A DNA stretch of 64,000 nucleotides from JAKAGZ01 sp963772675 (GCA_963772675.1 CAVYYF010000005.1:62001-126000), one strand, 5' to 3'; positions 1-9,470 are shown, numbered from the stretch's first letter. A program made the numbers and translations. The notes: generated by a model from the sequence alone, not told the origin.

Positions 1-561
1 AATCGCCAATTCAATGTAGCCCAATCTTTTAGTAAGAGCCTCTTTTGAAATTTCATTTTTAGCAAGCTCTCTTTTTATAGCAGCAGCTGAAAGATTCATT
101 AAGGTTAACGGTTGTTTGATTTTATGATTAGCAGTTACTACCGTTGCAGTAAAAATGCTTTGTTTTTCTGCTTTGATCAACATCTTTTGGGCATCGGATA
201 ACTTTAACGCTGAATTAACTCTGGCAAGCAATTCAATTTTATTGAATGGTTTTTTTATATAATCAAAAGCGCCTGCTTCAAGCCCTTCTCTGGTATCTTC
301 AGCTCCTACCTTTGCAGTTACCAGAATTATTGGAATATTTTTTGTTGTTTGGTCTTTTACAAGTGTTTTACAAACCTCAATACCGGTTATCCCCGGCATC
401 ATAACGTCCAGCAAAATTAGGTCTGGTAATTCATTTTTTGTTTTTTCAATACCGGTCTGTCCGTCATAAGCAGTAATTATTTGATACCCTTCATGTTCAA
501 GGCGATCCTGAAGCATAAAAACATTTTCCGGTAGGTCATCTATTATTAATATTTTTTTCAC
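1..561 (-). CDS. Receiver-histidine kinase (partial)
   Basis: The C-terminal part lies beyond the window edge; 187 codons are visible. Residues 4-120 form a response-regulator receiver: acidic pair D8/D9, phosphoacceptor D52 in LLLDVMMPG, and a conserved KKP near residue 108. After a short linker comes a kinase dimerisation helix with an H-box-like NHKIKQPL (His146), so this is a receiver-linked histidine kinase rather than a plain regulator. The start is GTG at 561: it overlaps the TGA of the upstream hybrid kinase in a 4-nt GTGA junction, which implies translational coupling. It is the last visible gene of the pilus/signalling operon. The output is unknown because the ATPase domain is outside the window. 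Confidence 0.8.
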   Translation of the reverse strand, partial: MKKILIIDDLPENVFMLQDRLEHEGYQIITAYDGQTGIEKTKNELPDLILLDVMMPGITGIEVCKTLVKDQTTKNIPIILVTAKVGAEDTREGLEAGAFDYIKKPFNKIELLARVNSALKLSDAQKMLIKAEKQSIFTATVVTANHKIKQPLTLMNLSAAAIKRELAKNEISKEALTKRLGYIELAI

Positions 562-3500
562 GTCTTGCTTGTCTTAAGTTTAGAGAACAACTTTTTGATC
601 TTAAAAGACATCACCGTAGAATTAACAGGTTTCTGAATATAATCGTCAAAACCATGTTTGAGAATAATTTCCTTGTCTTCCGACATTGCTTTGGCAGTTA
701 CTGCAAACACCGGTATTTGCGACCACCTAGGAGTAGCTCTTATTTTTTTGATAGCCTGAAAACCATCCATCTCTGGCATCATAATATCCATTAATATCAA
801 ATCAGGGGTTTTTTCTTCCAAAATACTTAATGCTTCCAATCCATTTTTGGCAAGGATGGTTTTGCACCCGCACGATTCAACAATTTCATTAATAGTAAAC
901 AGGGTATCGGGATCATCATCAACGATTAGTGTTTCACCGAGGCAGATTTTTCCCTCGCCTGACCCTTCAACCGGGTGAGTTATTTTTATTTCATCATTGC
1001 TTTTTTCATGAGTTGCTTTTTTCACACTACCGAAGCTTTCCTGTATTCTTAATCGATCACGAACAATCTTTAAGACATCCAGCGGATGCCCCATCGACTT
1101 TATTGTAATTTCTTCAACTATTGATTGAAGGGAATTTCTTTCATCATCTGTTAAATCTTTTGCTGTACTGATGATTATAGGGATGTGTTTTGTCTCCGGA
1201 TTTGATTTTAATCTATGAGATAAAGTAATTCCATCTACCTTAGGCATGATCAGGTCCAATATCACCAAATCAGGCTGTGATTCCAAAATTTTACTGAAAG
1301 CAAGCTCACTATCTTTTATATAATCTATTCTTATATTTTCGCCTCTAAACGCTCTCTTAAATTTATCAAATTCCATTTCATCGTCATCCACAATAACAAT
1401 TTTTTCAACGGGTTTTTTTGAAAAATTCTCTAGATGACCAAAAACTTCACGTAATTTATCGTTCGTAATCGGTTTTACAAAATACTCAAACGCACCAAGC
1501 CCATAACCCAGATTTTTATTTGCCATAATTGAGATAAGTACAACAGGTATATCTTTCGTTTCAGGATTCCCTTTCAATTCTCTAAGAACTGACCAACCAT
1601 CCTTATGAGGCAACAAAACATCAAGAGTGATTGCGAATGGATGAATCTCAGTCGCTTTTTTCAGCCCTTTTTCTCCATCTTCAGCATAAACAACCCCGTA
1701 CCCCTTTGAAACGAGATACTGACCAATTGTTATACGAACATCCGGATCTTTATCTATAACAAGTATTGTGTTTTGCTTTTTCTGAAGCAATTGATTTTGT
1801 TCAATTTCCGAGCTTTCTTCAATACTTGCTTCCGAAACAAATACCATTGGAAGAGTAAAGGAAAATGTTGAGCCTTGCCCCATCACACTCATAACCGTAA
1901 TGTTTCCTTTAAGCAAGTCTGCTATTTTTTTACATATAGCAAGCCCTAAACCTGTTCCTCCGAATTTTCGCGTAGTAGTTCCATCAGCCTGCCTGAATTC
2001 CTCGAAGATTATTTTAATATTTTCTTCCGATATTCCAATCCCGGTATCTTTAATATCAAAACGTAGCAGGCTGTTTTTATCAATTGAAACAGCAAGCTCC
2101 ACGTATCCATTTTCAGTAAACTTAATTGCATTTCCCAACAAGTTTATTAATACTTGTGTGATTTTTTCTCTTTCTACATTTATTATAATCCTTGTATTAC
2201 AATTTCTGGAAAGCTTTAAATCAATAGGTTTATTATTTACCAACGGACTAATAGAAGTTTCTACATCGCGAATCAACTCTTCAAGCAAAACATCTTCGTT
2301 GTGAAGCTCCATTTTACCCGCTTCAATTTTTGAAAGGTCAAGAATGTCGTTAATGAGATTCATCAACCGTTTGCTGCTCTTTAATACGACTTCTAATCTT
2401 TCTCTATTTTTACCAACCAGTGAAGTCTCTTCCAGAATTAGTTCTGTTAATCCAAGAATAGAATTCATTGGTGTTCTCAGTTCGTGAGACATGCTGGCGA
2501 GGAACTGAGATTTCAGCTTTGTTGCTTCTTCTGCCTTGCCCTTCTGAATCTCCAGTTCTTTCGCTTTCTCTTTCAATTCATCGTGTAGTTCGACAAGTGT
2601 TTCATTCTGTTTTCTGATCTGGATATTTTGTTTTTGAAAATCTTCATTTAATTTTTTCAACTCAGCTACCAGGTTTTTCATCTGAACAAACGCCGTGGCA
2701 TTAGTTATTCCAATAGCAAGTTGGTCTTTTATTTTTGAAAGATACTCTCTAGCCTCCGGTGTTGGTGTTCCGGAAGATCCAAGTTCAAGTATTGCTATAA
2801 CTCTTTGATTGTAGATAATCGGCACAATAAGCAAATGCTTAATTTCTATATCAACAACTCCGAGAGAAATTTTAGTCGGATTTTCCTCAAAGCCCATTTC
2901 AAAGGGCTCTTTATCCTTAATAACCTTATCAAAAAACGATACATTAGCAGAAAGAGTAATTTTGTCGCTTAGCCCATATGAACTGGCCAGAGTTATTTTG
3001 TTGTTATCATCAACAATATAAAGAGCACCTACAACAAAGCCGGCTGTTTTGATTATCTTGCTTAATGAAGCTTCCGAAATTTCTGTAAGTGTGGGATTCT
3101 TATTAATTAAAGATATAAACTCTGAATATTCGTTTTTTGCTTTCTCGTTTTTCCCGAGCTCAACCAACATCACATTAAATGCCTTTGCAAGCTGGCCTAT
3201 TTCGTCATTGCTTTGAACAGGAATTTCTGTTTTAAAATTTCCATCCCTTGTTATTTCGGTGGCTTTGCTTAATACTGAAATCTGCTTTCTGATCTTATCT
3301 GTAAATACTAATGTAAGAATCAAAGACAACACCACACCTGCCAGACCAATAACTATCAAAATATTTTTGAGACTGGACTTTAGCTGCAATGTTTCATCAA
3401 GCGTTGTAAAAATAATAAAATCGAGTTGATTGTTTGTCCCATTTCCGATTGCAGGCCTGTAAATTGTAGTTAGCAAATCAGCAGATGATGATTCCTGGCT

Positions 3501-4109
3501 ATGTACATCAAAAGTATTTTTCTTTGATAGATTTTGGTATGCCTCTGTAATCAAATAAAAATTTTTTTGATTCCCTTCCTCGTTTGAAATTATGATTGGA
3601 GAGCCATTCCATATTACAGCTACATCCGCACGTATTTTTTCAGAAACTTTATTGATAAAATCGGATGAAATAATTTTCCCATAATAATATATCTGGCCGT
3701 TGCTCTCTTTAAATGTCTTTACAATTGCGGATGGATTATTTTTTAAAAACTCCTGGATTGTAAACCTTTGATTTGACACATAAACATTTTTCTTAACCAA
3801 CTTTCTAATGATATAACCATGGGGATCCGGAGATTGCTGCAAAACAAAATCAATGTTCTTGTTTAAAAGTACTTTTTGATTAAAAACTTCAGCCGGATCA
3901 TTACCTGCTAAAATTGCAAAATCATCATCTACATTTTGCATCATTTCGCGGTAACTATATATAAAATCATTATCTGAATTAAGCAGGTATTTTGATTGCT
4001 GGGAGGTGAGAACATTATACATTACAGAATAATATGCAACTGCTGAACTTATAAGAATAACTGCAACTATAGCAAAGTTTATAAATAATATCCTAAAACT
4101 TATCTTCAT
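558..4109 (-). CDS. Hybrid sensor histidine kinase with three receivers
   Basis: A 1183-residue membrane kinase. Domains in order: TM helix about 7-28, extracytoplasmic sensor region about 30-245, second TM about 248-270, HAMP about 270-325, GAF-like domain about 340-475, coiled coil about 480-535, HisKA with SHELRTP (His542), HATPase with NLLGNAIKFTE, DTGIGIS and GTGLGLAI near 720, then three receivers at roughly 781-895, 900-1015 and 1055-1175. Receivers 2 and 3 have clear phosphoacceptor motifs (LDLIMPK, MDIMMPE); receiver 1 reads LDVLLPHKDG. No output domain is present, so signal probably passes to separate receivers such as the neighbours on either side. It lies 2 nt after the single-domain regulator. 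Kinase identity is certain; the signal and target are unknown. Confidence 0.93.
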   Translation of the reverse strand: MKISFRILFINFAIVAVILISSAVAYYSVMYNVLTSQQSKYLLNSDNDFIYSYREMMQNVDDDFAILAGNDPAEVFNQKVLLNKNIDFVLQQSPDPHGYIIRKLVKKNVYVSNQRFTIQEFLKNNPSAIVKTFKESNGQIYYYGKIISSDFINKVSEKIRADVAVIWNGSPIIISNEEGNQKNFYLITEAYQNLSKKNTFDVHSQESSSADLLTTIYRPAIGNGTNNQLDFIIFTTLDETLQLKSSLKNILIVIGLAGVVLSLILTLVFTDKIRKQISVLSKATEITRDGNFKTEIPVQSNDEIGQLAKAFNVMLVELGKNEKAKNEYSEFISLINKNPTLTEISEASLSKIIKTAGFVVGALYIVDDNNKITLASSYGLSDKITLSANVSFFDKVIKDKEPFEMGFEENPTKISLGVVDIEIKHLLIVPIIYNQRVIAILELGSSGTPTPEAREYLSKIKDQLAIGITNATAFVQMKNLVAELKKLNEDFQKQNIQIRKQNETLVELHDELKEKAKELEIQKGKAEEATKLKSQFLASMSHELRTPMNSILGLTELILEETSLVGKNRERLEVVLKSSKRLMNLINDILDLSKIEAGKMELHNEDVLLEELIRDVETSISPLVNNKPIDLKLSRNCNTRIIINVEREKITQVLINLLGNAIKFTENGYVELAVSIDKNSLLRFDIKDTGIGISEENIKIIFEEFRQADGTTTRKFGGTGLGLAICKKIADLLKGNITVMSVMGQGSTFSFTLPMVFVSEASIEESSEIEQNQLLQKKQNTILVIDKDPDVRITIGQYLVSKGYGVVYAEDGEKGLKKATEIHPFAITLDVLLPHKDGWSVLRELKGNPETKDIPVVLISIMANKNLGYGLGAFEYFVKPITNDKLREVFGHLENFSKKPVEKIVIVDDDEMEFDKFKRAFRGENIRIDYIKDSELAFSKILESQPDLVILDLIMPKVDGITLSHRLKSNPETKHIPIIISTAKDLTDDERNSLQSIVEEITIKSMGHPLDVLKIVRDRLRIQESFGSVKKATHEKSNDEIKITHPVEGSGEGKICLGETLIVDDDPDTLFTINEIVESCGCKTILAKNGLEALSILEEKTPDLILMDIMMPEMDGFQAIKKIRATPRWSQIPVFAVTAKAMSEDKEIILKHGFDDYIQKPVNSTVMSFKIKKLFSKLKTSKT

Positions 4110-4111
4110 CT

Positions 4112-4477
4112 CTATCCATCTTTTTGCAATACTTTTCTTATCGTGATCAACAGTTCATCTAAATCATACGGTTTACTAATGAAGTCGTTGGCTCCTATTT
4201 TGGCTGAGTCAATAGCACTTTTTACATCTGCATAAGCAGTAAGAACAATAACTTTAGAATCAATCTTTTTCTCACTCATTTCTTTTAAGACATCAAAACC
4301 ATCTTTCCCGGGCATTTTTAAATCCAACAGAACAAGATCAAATAATTTTACAGAAAGGCTTGCCAATGCCTGGTCTCCATCATGAACGAATTCGGTTTCA
4401 TAACCGACTTCGCGAAGTTCCTCATTGAGTGCCTGACAAAGATTTACATCATCATCAACAATTAATATTGATTCCAT
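4112..4477 (-). CDS. Single-domain response regulator
   Basis: A 121-residue stand-alone receiver (CheY-like) with acidic D8-D10, phosphoacceptor D52 in LLDLKMPG, the Thr/Ala switch region VLTAYAD and the conserved Lys in SKPYD. There is no DNA-binding or enzymatic output domain. It sits between the secretin gene (7-nt gap) and the hybrid kinase (2-nt gap), so it is probably a phosphorelay partner of that kinase or acts by protein-protein contact on the pilus machinery. The family is clear; the partner is inferred from operon position only. Confidence 0.9.
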   Translation of the reverse strand: MESILIVDDDVNLCQALNEELREVGYETEFVHDGDQALASLSVKLFDLVLLDLKMPGKDGFDVLKEMSEKKIDSKVIVLTAYADVKSAIDSAKIGANDFISKPYDLDELLITIRKVLQKDG

Positions 4478-4484
4478 TTTCTAC

Positions 4485-5759
4485 CTAATTATTATCGGTG
4501 TTGGTCGTTCCATTGAACTTATAATACTTGATTTTCTCTCTGTTTTTAAGAATTTCATCCCTCAACGGATTTATTGCTTGTGGGCCTGCCAGTCTTTCTT
4601 TCAGCGTAGGGATCAATTCTGCTTTTATAAGTATCACAAGTTCTCTCTTTTCAACAGTAACATTGTCACTTCCGAATATATAGCGCAGACCAAAAACCCA
4701 CCATGGTAGATCTTTCAGGAATGGTACCCCGGTTCTTTCTGTTTTCTCATCATTTATAAATAGACCACCTATTACTGTTTCTTCGCCATTAAGCATTATA
4801 ACCTGAGTAGAAGCTGCTGTTTTATTAATTACTGAAGTAAGATCCGAAACTTGAAAAGTTGAACGTTCAGCATTTATATTCAGTACGATATAATTAATTC
4901 CTTTTTCACTATAAACATGCGGCGTAACTTTTAGAATCGTTCCCGTAGGATAAAATTTCTCGATTGTATTACCTGCAAAATCCTTGGTCTTAACTGAAAA
5001 ATCTGAACCCACCTGGATTGTTCCTTCCTGCCCATCTCTGACGGTTGTGTTGGGAGCAGTTATAACCTCTCCTACATTTTCGCTTTCCAGGAATTGAAAT
5101 AATGCCGTTGCATTCCCAGAAAAATCACCCAGATTAAAGCTTGATTTAGCCGCAAGTTGACCGCCGGTAAATTTCTGGGTGGTGGTTGAAGAACTACTCG
5201 ATGTTGAAGAGCTACCCCCCGTTAAAGGATCAGCATCTGTTACATCTCCTAATTGACCGCCAAGGTTCAGACCATTCCTGGAGAGCAATACCTGCCAGTT
5301 TATTCCCATTTGCCTGGCTTTAAGTACATCAGAATCAAAAAAGATAGCGGAAATTTTTACATCCCTTGCATCCACGGGGGCGTATGTAGAAGCATCTTTC
5401 TTTACCTCCGGCGGTGCATTACTATTTTTTACCACAATCATATCATTCTGTCTCTCATAGATCAATCCGGCATACTTAACTATAATGTCAAGGGCCTTTT
5501 CATAATACAGACCATTTATTTCCACACCAACAGGATCTGTTCTGTCAACCGTAGAGACTACTTTTATTCCTGTAGTCTTTTCGCTTACCTTATTAATTAA
5601 TGCTATTGCATCATTAAAAGGAATTGAGGAAGCGAAAGTTACCAACTGATCAGGACTATATTGTCCAGTTAAAGTTTTCTGGAGATAATTTTGGGCAATA
5701 CCCGGCGTTGAAAAAATTATAATTAGAAAAGCTAAAATTGCACTGACTGTTTTTTTCAT
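4485..5759 (-). CDS. Short secretin, PilQ/GspD family
   Basis: A 424-residue outer-membrane secretin, expected to form the multimeric gate through which the fibre or substrate exits. It has a signal peptide (residues 1-22, ending GIAQ), a small N-terminal domain (about 25-115), a Ser/Thr-rich linker near 180-195 and a C-terminal secretin domain (about 215-395) with VITAPNTTVRDG and the conserved TGVPFLKDLPWWVFGLRY. It is much shorter than typical PilQ or GspD (600-900 residues) and has few N-domains. Its start overlaps the upstream gene stop by 4 nt (ATGA). The family call is firm; whether the system is a pilus or a type II-like secretion machine is open. Confidence 0.88.
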   Translation of the reverse strand: MKKTVSAILAFLIIIFSTPGIAQNYLQKTLTGQYSPDQLVTFASSIPFNDAIALINKVSEKTTGIKVVSTVDRTDPVGVEINGLYYEKALDIIVKYAGLIYERQNDMIVVKNSNAPPEVKKDASTYAPVDARDVKISAIFFDSDVLKARQMGINWQVLLSRNGLNLGGQLGDVTDADPLTGGSSSTSSSSSTTTQKFTGGQLAAKSSFNLGDFSGNATALFQFLESENVGEVITAPNTTVRDGQEGTIQVGSDFSVKTKDFAGNTIEKFYPTGTILKVTPHVYSEKGINYIVLNINAERSTFQVSDLTSVINKTAASTQVIMLNGEETVIGGLFINDEKTERTGVPFLKDLPWWVFGLRYIFGSDNVTVEKRELVILIKAELIPTLKERLAGPQAINPLRDEILKNREKIKYYKFNGTTNTDNN

Positions 5760-6670
5760 TTTTGAATCTCTTTGTTTTGATTTTTCTTATTAGGCACATC
5801 TTTTTCCAGAGATAGGTCAACCTTTTCTATTATGCCGCCCTTATTAAGAATAAAACTAACACGATTATTTTCGTAATCAATCTTTGTTAAGTAACCCAGG
5901 TAAACCTGCTCACCTTCCCACAGCAAATACGTATTCCCTTTCGAATCAGCCAGAAACGCTCCTTCGGGGATAAGTGCCAATAACCTTGCACCCTGAACGT
6001 CTAACAAATTATCCAGATTCGGAGGGAGTTCGTTCCTTATTAAAGGATAAAAAATATCATAAATTGAGCCGGTGGTGATGTCGTTTTCCTTTATTTTACT
6101 GCTGGCAAACCTGTTGTTTGAGGAATAATAGACATCCACATTCATTGAAAAATTTACAAGAAAATGGGGAACACCATCTTTGTCGGTTTGAACTGTGCTG
6201 CTAAGAGTAAGTCCTTTGACCTTTTTTAACTCTTTGCTTTTTTCGATAGCATAAATTAATTGATGGACATTATTAAATGTGCCTGTACCGCTTAATTTAT
6301 ATTCATAATAAAAGAATTCTTTCTCTGCTTTTTGGTCAATATATTCTACGTTCAATTGTGTTTTATCTGCAGCAAATCCTGAACTGACTACATTTGTAAA
6401 ATCAAAAAACTTAATCGAGGAAAGATTCTGGGGAATATTAAACCTTCTCGATGCAAGAATAGAATCCAGAATAGCTTCCCTGGCCGTCATTTCTTTATAC
6501 TGTGCAGTTAGTTGTTCAGTGTTATAATCATTAGCTTTGAGTTTTTTCAACTCAGTCTTCATATCTTCAATTTTTCCTTTTTGGAAAATAAAAATATAAA
6601 CTCCTCCCGCCACTGCGATTAGTATCAACAAACCAATAAGTCCCAATGTACTTTTGAGTTTTCTGTTCAT
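5756..6670 (-). CDS. PilO-PilP-like fusion, pilus alignment subcomplex
   Basis: A 304-residue inner-membrane protein with one TM helix (about 8-28), a coiled coil (about 30-70), a PilO-like periplasmic domain (about 75-185) and a C-terminal segment (about 195-290) patterned like PilP: YPLIRNELPP, a hydrophobic strand, GNTYLLWEGEQVYLGYLTKI, then NRVSFILNKGG. In canonical systems PilO and lipoprotein PilP are separate and link the PilMN platform to the secretin; one chain here would place the PilP domain on the PilO stalk. It has 4-nt overlaps with both neighbours. The assignment rests on position, topology and sequence pattern, not on a search. Confidence 0.68.
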   Translation of the reverse strand: MNRKLKSTLGLIGLLILIAVAGGVYIFIFQKGKIEDMKTELKKLKANDYNTEQLTAQYKEMTAREAILDSILASRRFNIPQNLSSIKFFDFTNVVSSGFAADKTQLNVEYIDQKAEKEFFYYEYKLSGTGTFNNVHQLIYAIEKSKELKKVKGLTLSSTVQTDKDGVPHFLVNFSMNVDVYYSSNNRFASSKIKENDITTGSIYDIFYPLIRNELPPNLDNLLDVQGARLLALIPEGAFLADSKGNTYLLWEGEQVYLGYLTKIDYENNRVSFILNKGGIIEKVDLSLEKDVPNKKNQNKEIQK

Positions 6671-6858
6671 TTAGTATCTTTTTGGTAACTTGAAATATTA
6701 AAATTCATTGTAAACCTGTAAGAATTTTTATCGCGTAATGTTTCATAAAAAATTCCTTTCAACTCACCCGATTTCATCATATAGGCAAAGTCAGTTAACA
6801 CGTCCTTTGAAAGAGCATACCCTTCAAGATTTACTCTTCTTTCATCATTCATATTCAT
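6667..6858 (-). CDS. PilN C-terminal part, frame-shifted from the PilM-N gene
   Basis: This stretch encodes about 60 residues beginning MNMNDERRVNLEGYALSKDV and running to the pilO-like start, where it overlaps by 4 nt. The pattern (strand, NLEGYALS, helix, then FTMNFNI strand) is that of the PilN periplasmic domain end. It lies in the +1 frame relative to the preceding reading frame; joining the two across the A6 run near 6873-6878 gives one continuous 513-residue protein. It could be translated separately by coupling from an internal ATG, but a one-base error or a recent mutation in the A6 run is simpler. Confidence 0.6.
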   Translation of the reverse strand: MNMNDERRVNLEGYALSKDVLTDFAYMMKSGELKGIFYETLRDKNSYRFTMNFNISSYQKDTK

Positions 6859-8209
6859 CTTTGTAAGCCATATGTTTTTTCTTATCCGAAAAGAACTCAG
6901 ATATTTTCTCCAATGAATTTGACCACACTTCCGTACCGGTTGAGACAGAGTCAAGAATTGCTTGTGTAGCTCCAAAATTATTTAATCTCCCCTCGATTTC
7001 GTTTATTTTATCCAAAATGCTCCGGTTTTGTTTTAATAACACTTTCTGAACCGCTACCTCATCTTTTATAGAATTTAAATTTCTTTCGTTCTTAAGATAC
7101 GTTTGCGTTAGGAAAAACGCCGTAATAAATAAAACGGGAAGCATTGCGTACCCATGCCATCCAAACTGAATAAACTTCTGATCTTCTTTAACATACCGGG
7201 GAAGTAAATTTATTCCTTTATGAAGTTCTGACTCTTCATCAAAGAAATCAACTGCTGCTGCTATCGGGACACTAAATGCCGAAAGAGTTTCTTTCGTTTC
7301 ACTATCAAGATCCAAAAGATCAAGATCAGAAAAATCCATTTTGGAAACATTTGCTTCCGGGAAGGTACCATAAAATGAAAGTACTATATTCTCGGAATCG
7401 TCTTCACCACAAACGATAATGTTATCAAGAGACGATATACCGCCGTTTTCCATTTCAAGCAAAATTTTAGAAAAATAAACATCATAGGTATGAAGGTTTA
7501 CCTTTCCAATATCTAACGTGCTTCCAACATGTTTTAATTTTCTACCATGTAAAAAAATTAATTTGCTATACTCTTTACCAATGTATACAATCAAAGAAAA
7601 ATCATCCGGGAAGAATTTTTTTGTTTTCGCTATGTAATATGCAAGAGAAATTTCAGCACTTTTAACAGACTGAATTTTGTAATTTCTCTTTCCATTAGAC
7701 TGTGCAAGCGAATTAATTAATTTTATACAGGAAATTTCACCGCTAAGGAAAACTGCCATCCAGGCTTTGTCTGCAAGCTCTACATATGCAAGGTTTTCCT
7801 GGTCTATAGAAACATTTTTGGATTGCTGGATATCATCAACTATTTCCTGTGTAAAATTTCCGGCCCTTGTTTTTTTAGTCCCTTCAAAAAAATGGTAATG
7901 CACGCTTGGTTCAGTAAGAACAGGTACAAATGTAGACTTAGTCAGATTAAGACCTTTTAAAGAGGAATTGATCAAACTCACATTTGACATAGGTGAGTCT
8001 TTACCTACCGCTATAGAATCCTTCATTCCATCAATATGAAGATCATCACTATCAAGTTTCAGTCCCTCCATACCTTCTTCAAGATTATACGCCGGTGCAA
8101 CAACATCGAAAGATACCGCGCGTAGCACCTTCATTTTGTCTTTATCTTTTTGTATAACTGCAATTTTGGTATCATTGCCTTCACAATATGTAAAGATTAC
8201 TTGCTTCAT
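6845..8209 (-). CDS. PilM-PilN fusion (cytoplasmic platform and membrane arm)
   Basis: 454 residues in this frame. The N-terminal about 330 residues look like a PilM-type actin-fold platform protein (for example the segments SVKSAEISLAYYI and FSLIVYIGKEYSKLIFLHG). Then GINLLPRY, the hallmark start of PilN, is followed by a TM helix (about 350-372) and a coiled coil. In most T4P operons pilM and pilN are separate and PilM grips the N-terminal INLLP peptide of PilN; here that peptide is covalently joined to it. The frame ends at 6845, and the missing PilN end continues in the next frame. The stop of the upstream pilT overlaps its start by 4 nt. Confidence 0.75.
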   Translation of the reverse strand: MKQVIFTYCEGNDTKIAVIQKDKDKMKVLRAVSFDVVAPAYNLEEGMEGLKLDSDDLHIDGMKDSIAVGKDSPMSNVSLINSSLKGLNLTKSTFVPVLTEPSVHYHFFEGTKKTRAGNFTQEIVDDIQQSKNVSIDQENLAYVELADKAWMAVFLSGEISCIKLINSLAQSNGKRNYKIQSVKSAEISLAYYIAKTKKFFPDDFSLIVYIGKEYSKLIFLHGRKLKHVGSTLDIGKVNLHTYDVYFSKILLEMENGGISSLDNIIVCGEDDSENIVLSFYGTFPEANVSKMDFSDLDLLDLDSETKETLSAFSVPIAAAVDFFDEESELHKGINLLPRYVKEDQKFIQFGWHGYAMLPVLFITAFFLTQTYLKNERNLNSIKDEVAVQKVLLKQNRSILDKINEIEGRLNNFGATQAILDSVSTGTEVWSNSLEKISEFFSDKKKHMAYKDEYE

Positions 8210-9441
8210 TTACCTACTGTTAATATTTGTTGCATTCTTGTTTTATTATTAGCATAAGCCATCGCATTATCTATGCTGATCTTCTTGCTCAGGTAAAGTC
8301 TTTTAAGATCCTGTTCCATAGTTATCATTCCGCTTTGTGCCCCCTGATTGATCATCATATAAATTTCGCTGGTATTGTTATTTTTAATTGCTGCCTTAAC
8401 ACTCGGGGTAACAATTAAAACTTCTTTAGCAAGAACAAGTTTTCCATCAATCCCGGGAACAAGTTTCTGAGACACTACCGAAATTAATACATCTGCGAGT
8501 CTATTCCTAACTCTTTCTTGTTCGGTGGGATGTACTTCAGCCACTATTCTATCAATTGATTCAACAGCCGAAGATGTATGCAAAGTAGAAAAAACCTTGT
8601 GCCCGGTATCTGTTACTTCAAGCGCAGCAAGAATAGTCTCGGGATCACGCATTTCACCAATAACTATAATGTCGGGATCTTGCCTAAGGGCTTGTATAAC
8701 TCCATCTTTAAAAGACAATACATCTCTTCCAACCTCTCTGTGTCTTATGAACGAAACATTAGATGTATGTATATATTCAATTGGTGAAGCTATTATTACA
8801 ACATGTGCAGGATCGAATTTATTGTGTTCATCTATTATAGAGTCAAGGGTTGTGGATTTTCCTGAGCCGGTAATACCGGTAATTAATGAAAGTCCAAACT
8901 TTATATAGTTATGACTCATCGCTTTAACAACATTGGGGTGGAATTCAAGCGAACTTAATGGACGAACCTTTGTGTTAATTGCCCTGAGGTTTAACGCTAA
9001 TGTTTCCAAATCAATATAAGCACAAGCTCTGAACCGTGCAAAAACTTTTTTCCTTTCGTAAAGAAAAGCATAACTAAAATCAAGGTTCCTTGTTGTTGCA
9101 ACATATTTTCGTTGGTTTCTGTTTAACATATTAGCAATCATCACCGCTGCTTCGTCCACCGTAAATTGTGGAAATTCCTTGACTCTTTCTTTAGTACCGA
9201 AAACTCTTATCCATACATAGCCCCCACTGGCGTGCCCACCAATTTCGAGATCAGAGGCATCCCGTTCCACCATGCTGGTTAACATACGGTCAGCAACATT
9301 TTTGAGAACCATTCTTTCGCTGGCGGATATCTGTTCAATGTTCTCTAGAATATATTCAACTCTTTCAGTTCCGTAAACTATCTCGGGAATAGTTGAAATA
9401 AATCTTTTTAATATGGCTTTATATTCATTATCAACAACCAA
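8206..9441 (-). CDS. pilT: PilT-like retraction ATPase
   Basis: A 411-residue secretion/pilus hexameric ATPase. Visible motifs are Walker A GITGSGKSTT (about 187-196), an Asp-box/Walker B region with IIVIGEMRDPETI, and the His-box DTGHKVFSTLHTSSA. There is no N-terminal MshEN domain and no four-Cys zinc element, which separates it from PilB and fits the PilT/PilU retraction class. It lies between pilB (29-nt gap) and pilMN (4-nt overlap). The presence of both an extension-type and a retraction-type ATPase favours a dynamic pilus over a pure type II secretion system. Confidence 0.88.
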   Translation of the reverse strand: MVVDNEYKAILKRFISTIPEIVYGTERVEYILENIEQISASERMVLKNVADRMLTSMVERDASDLEIGGHASGGYVWIRVFGTKERVKEFPQFTVDEAAVMIANMLNRNQRKYVATTRNLDFSYAFLYERKKVFARFRACAYIDLETLALNLRAINTKVRPLSSLEFHPNVVKAMSHNYIKFGLSLITGITGSGKSTTLDSIIDEHNKFDPAHVVIIASPIEYIHTSNVSFIRHREVGRDVLSFKDGVIQALRQDPDIIVIGEMRDPETILAALEVTDTGHKVFSTLHTSSAVESIDRIVAEVHPTEQERVRNRLADVLISVVSQKLVPGIDGKLVLAKEVLIVTPSVKAAIKNNNTSEIYMMINQGAQSGMITMEQDLKRLYLSKKISIDNAMAYANNKTRMQQILTVGK

Positions 9442-9470
9442 AACTCTGTCTCATTATTTATGTTTCAAAA

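Noticed and set aside
1900..2304. 134-codon plus-strand open frame inside the hybrid kinase
   Set aside because: It is antisense to the well-supported kinase ATPase domain, has no family features and no ribosome site.
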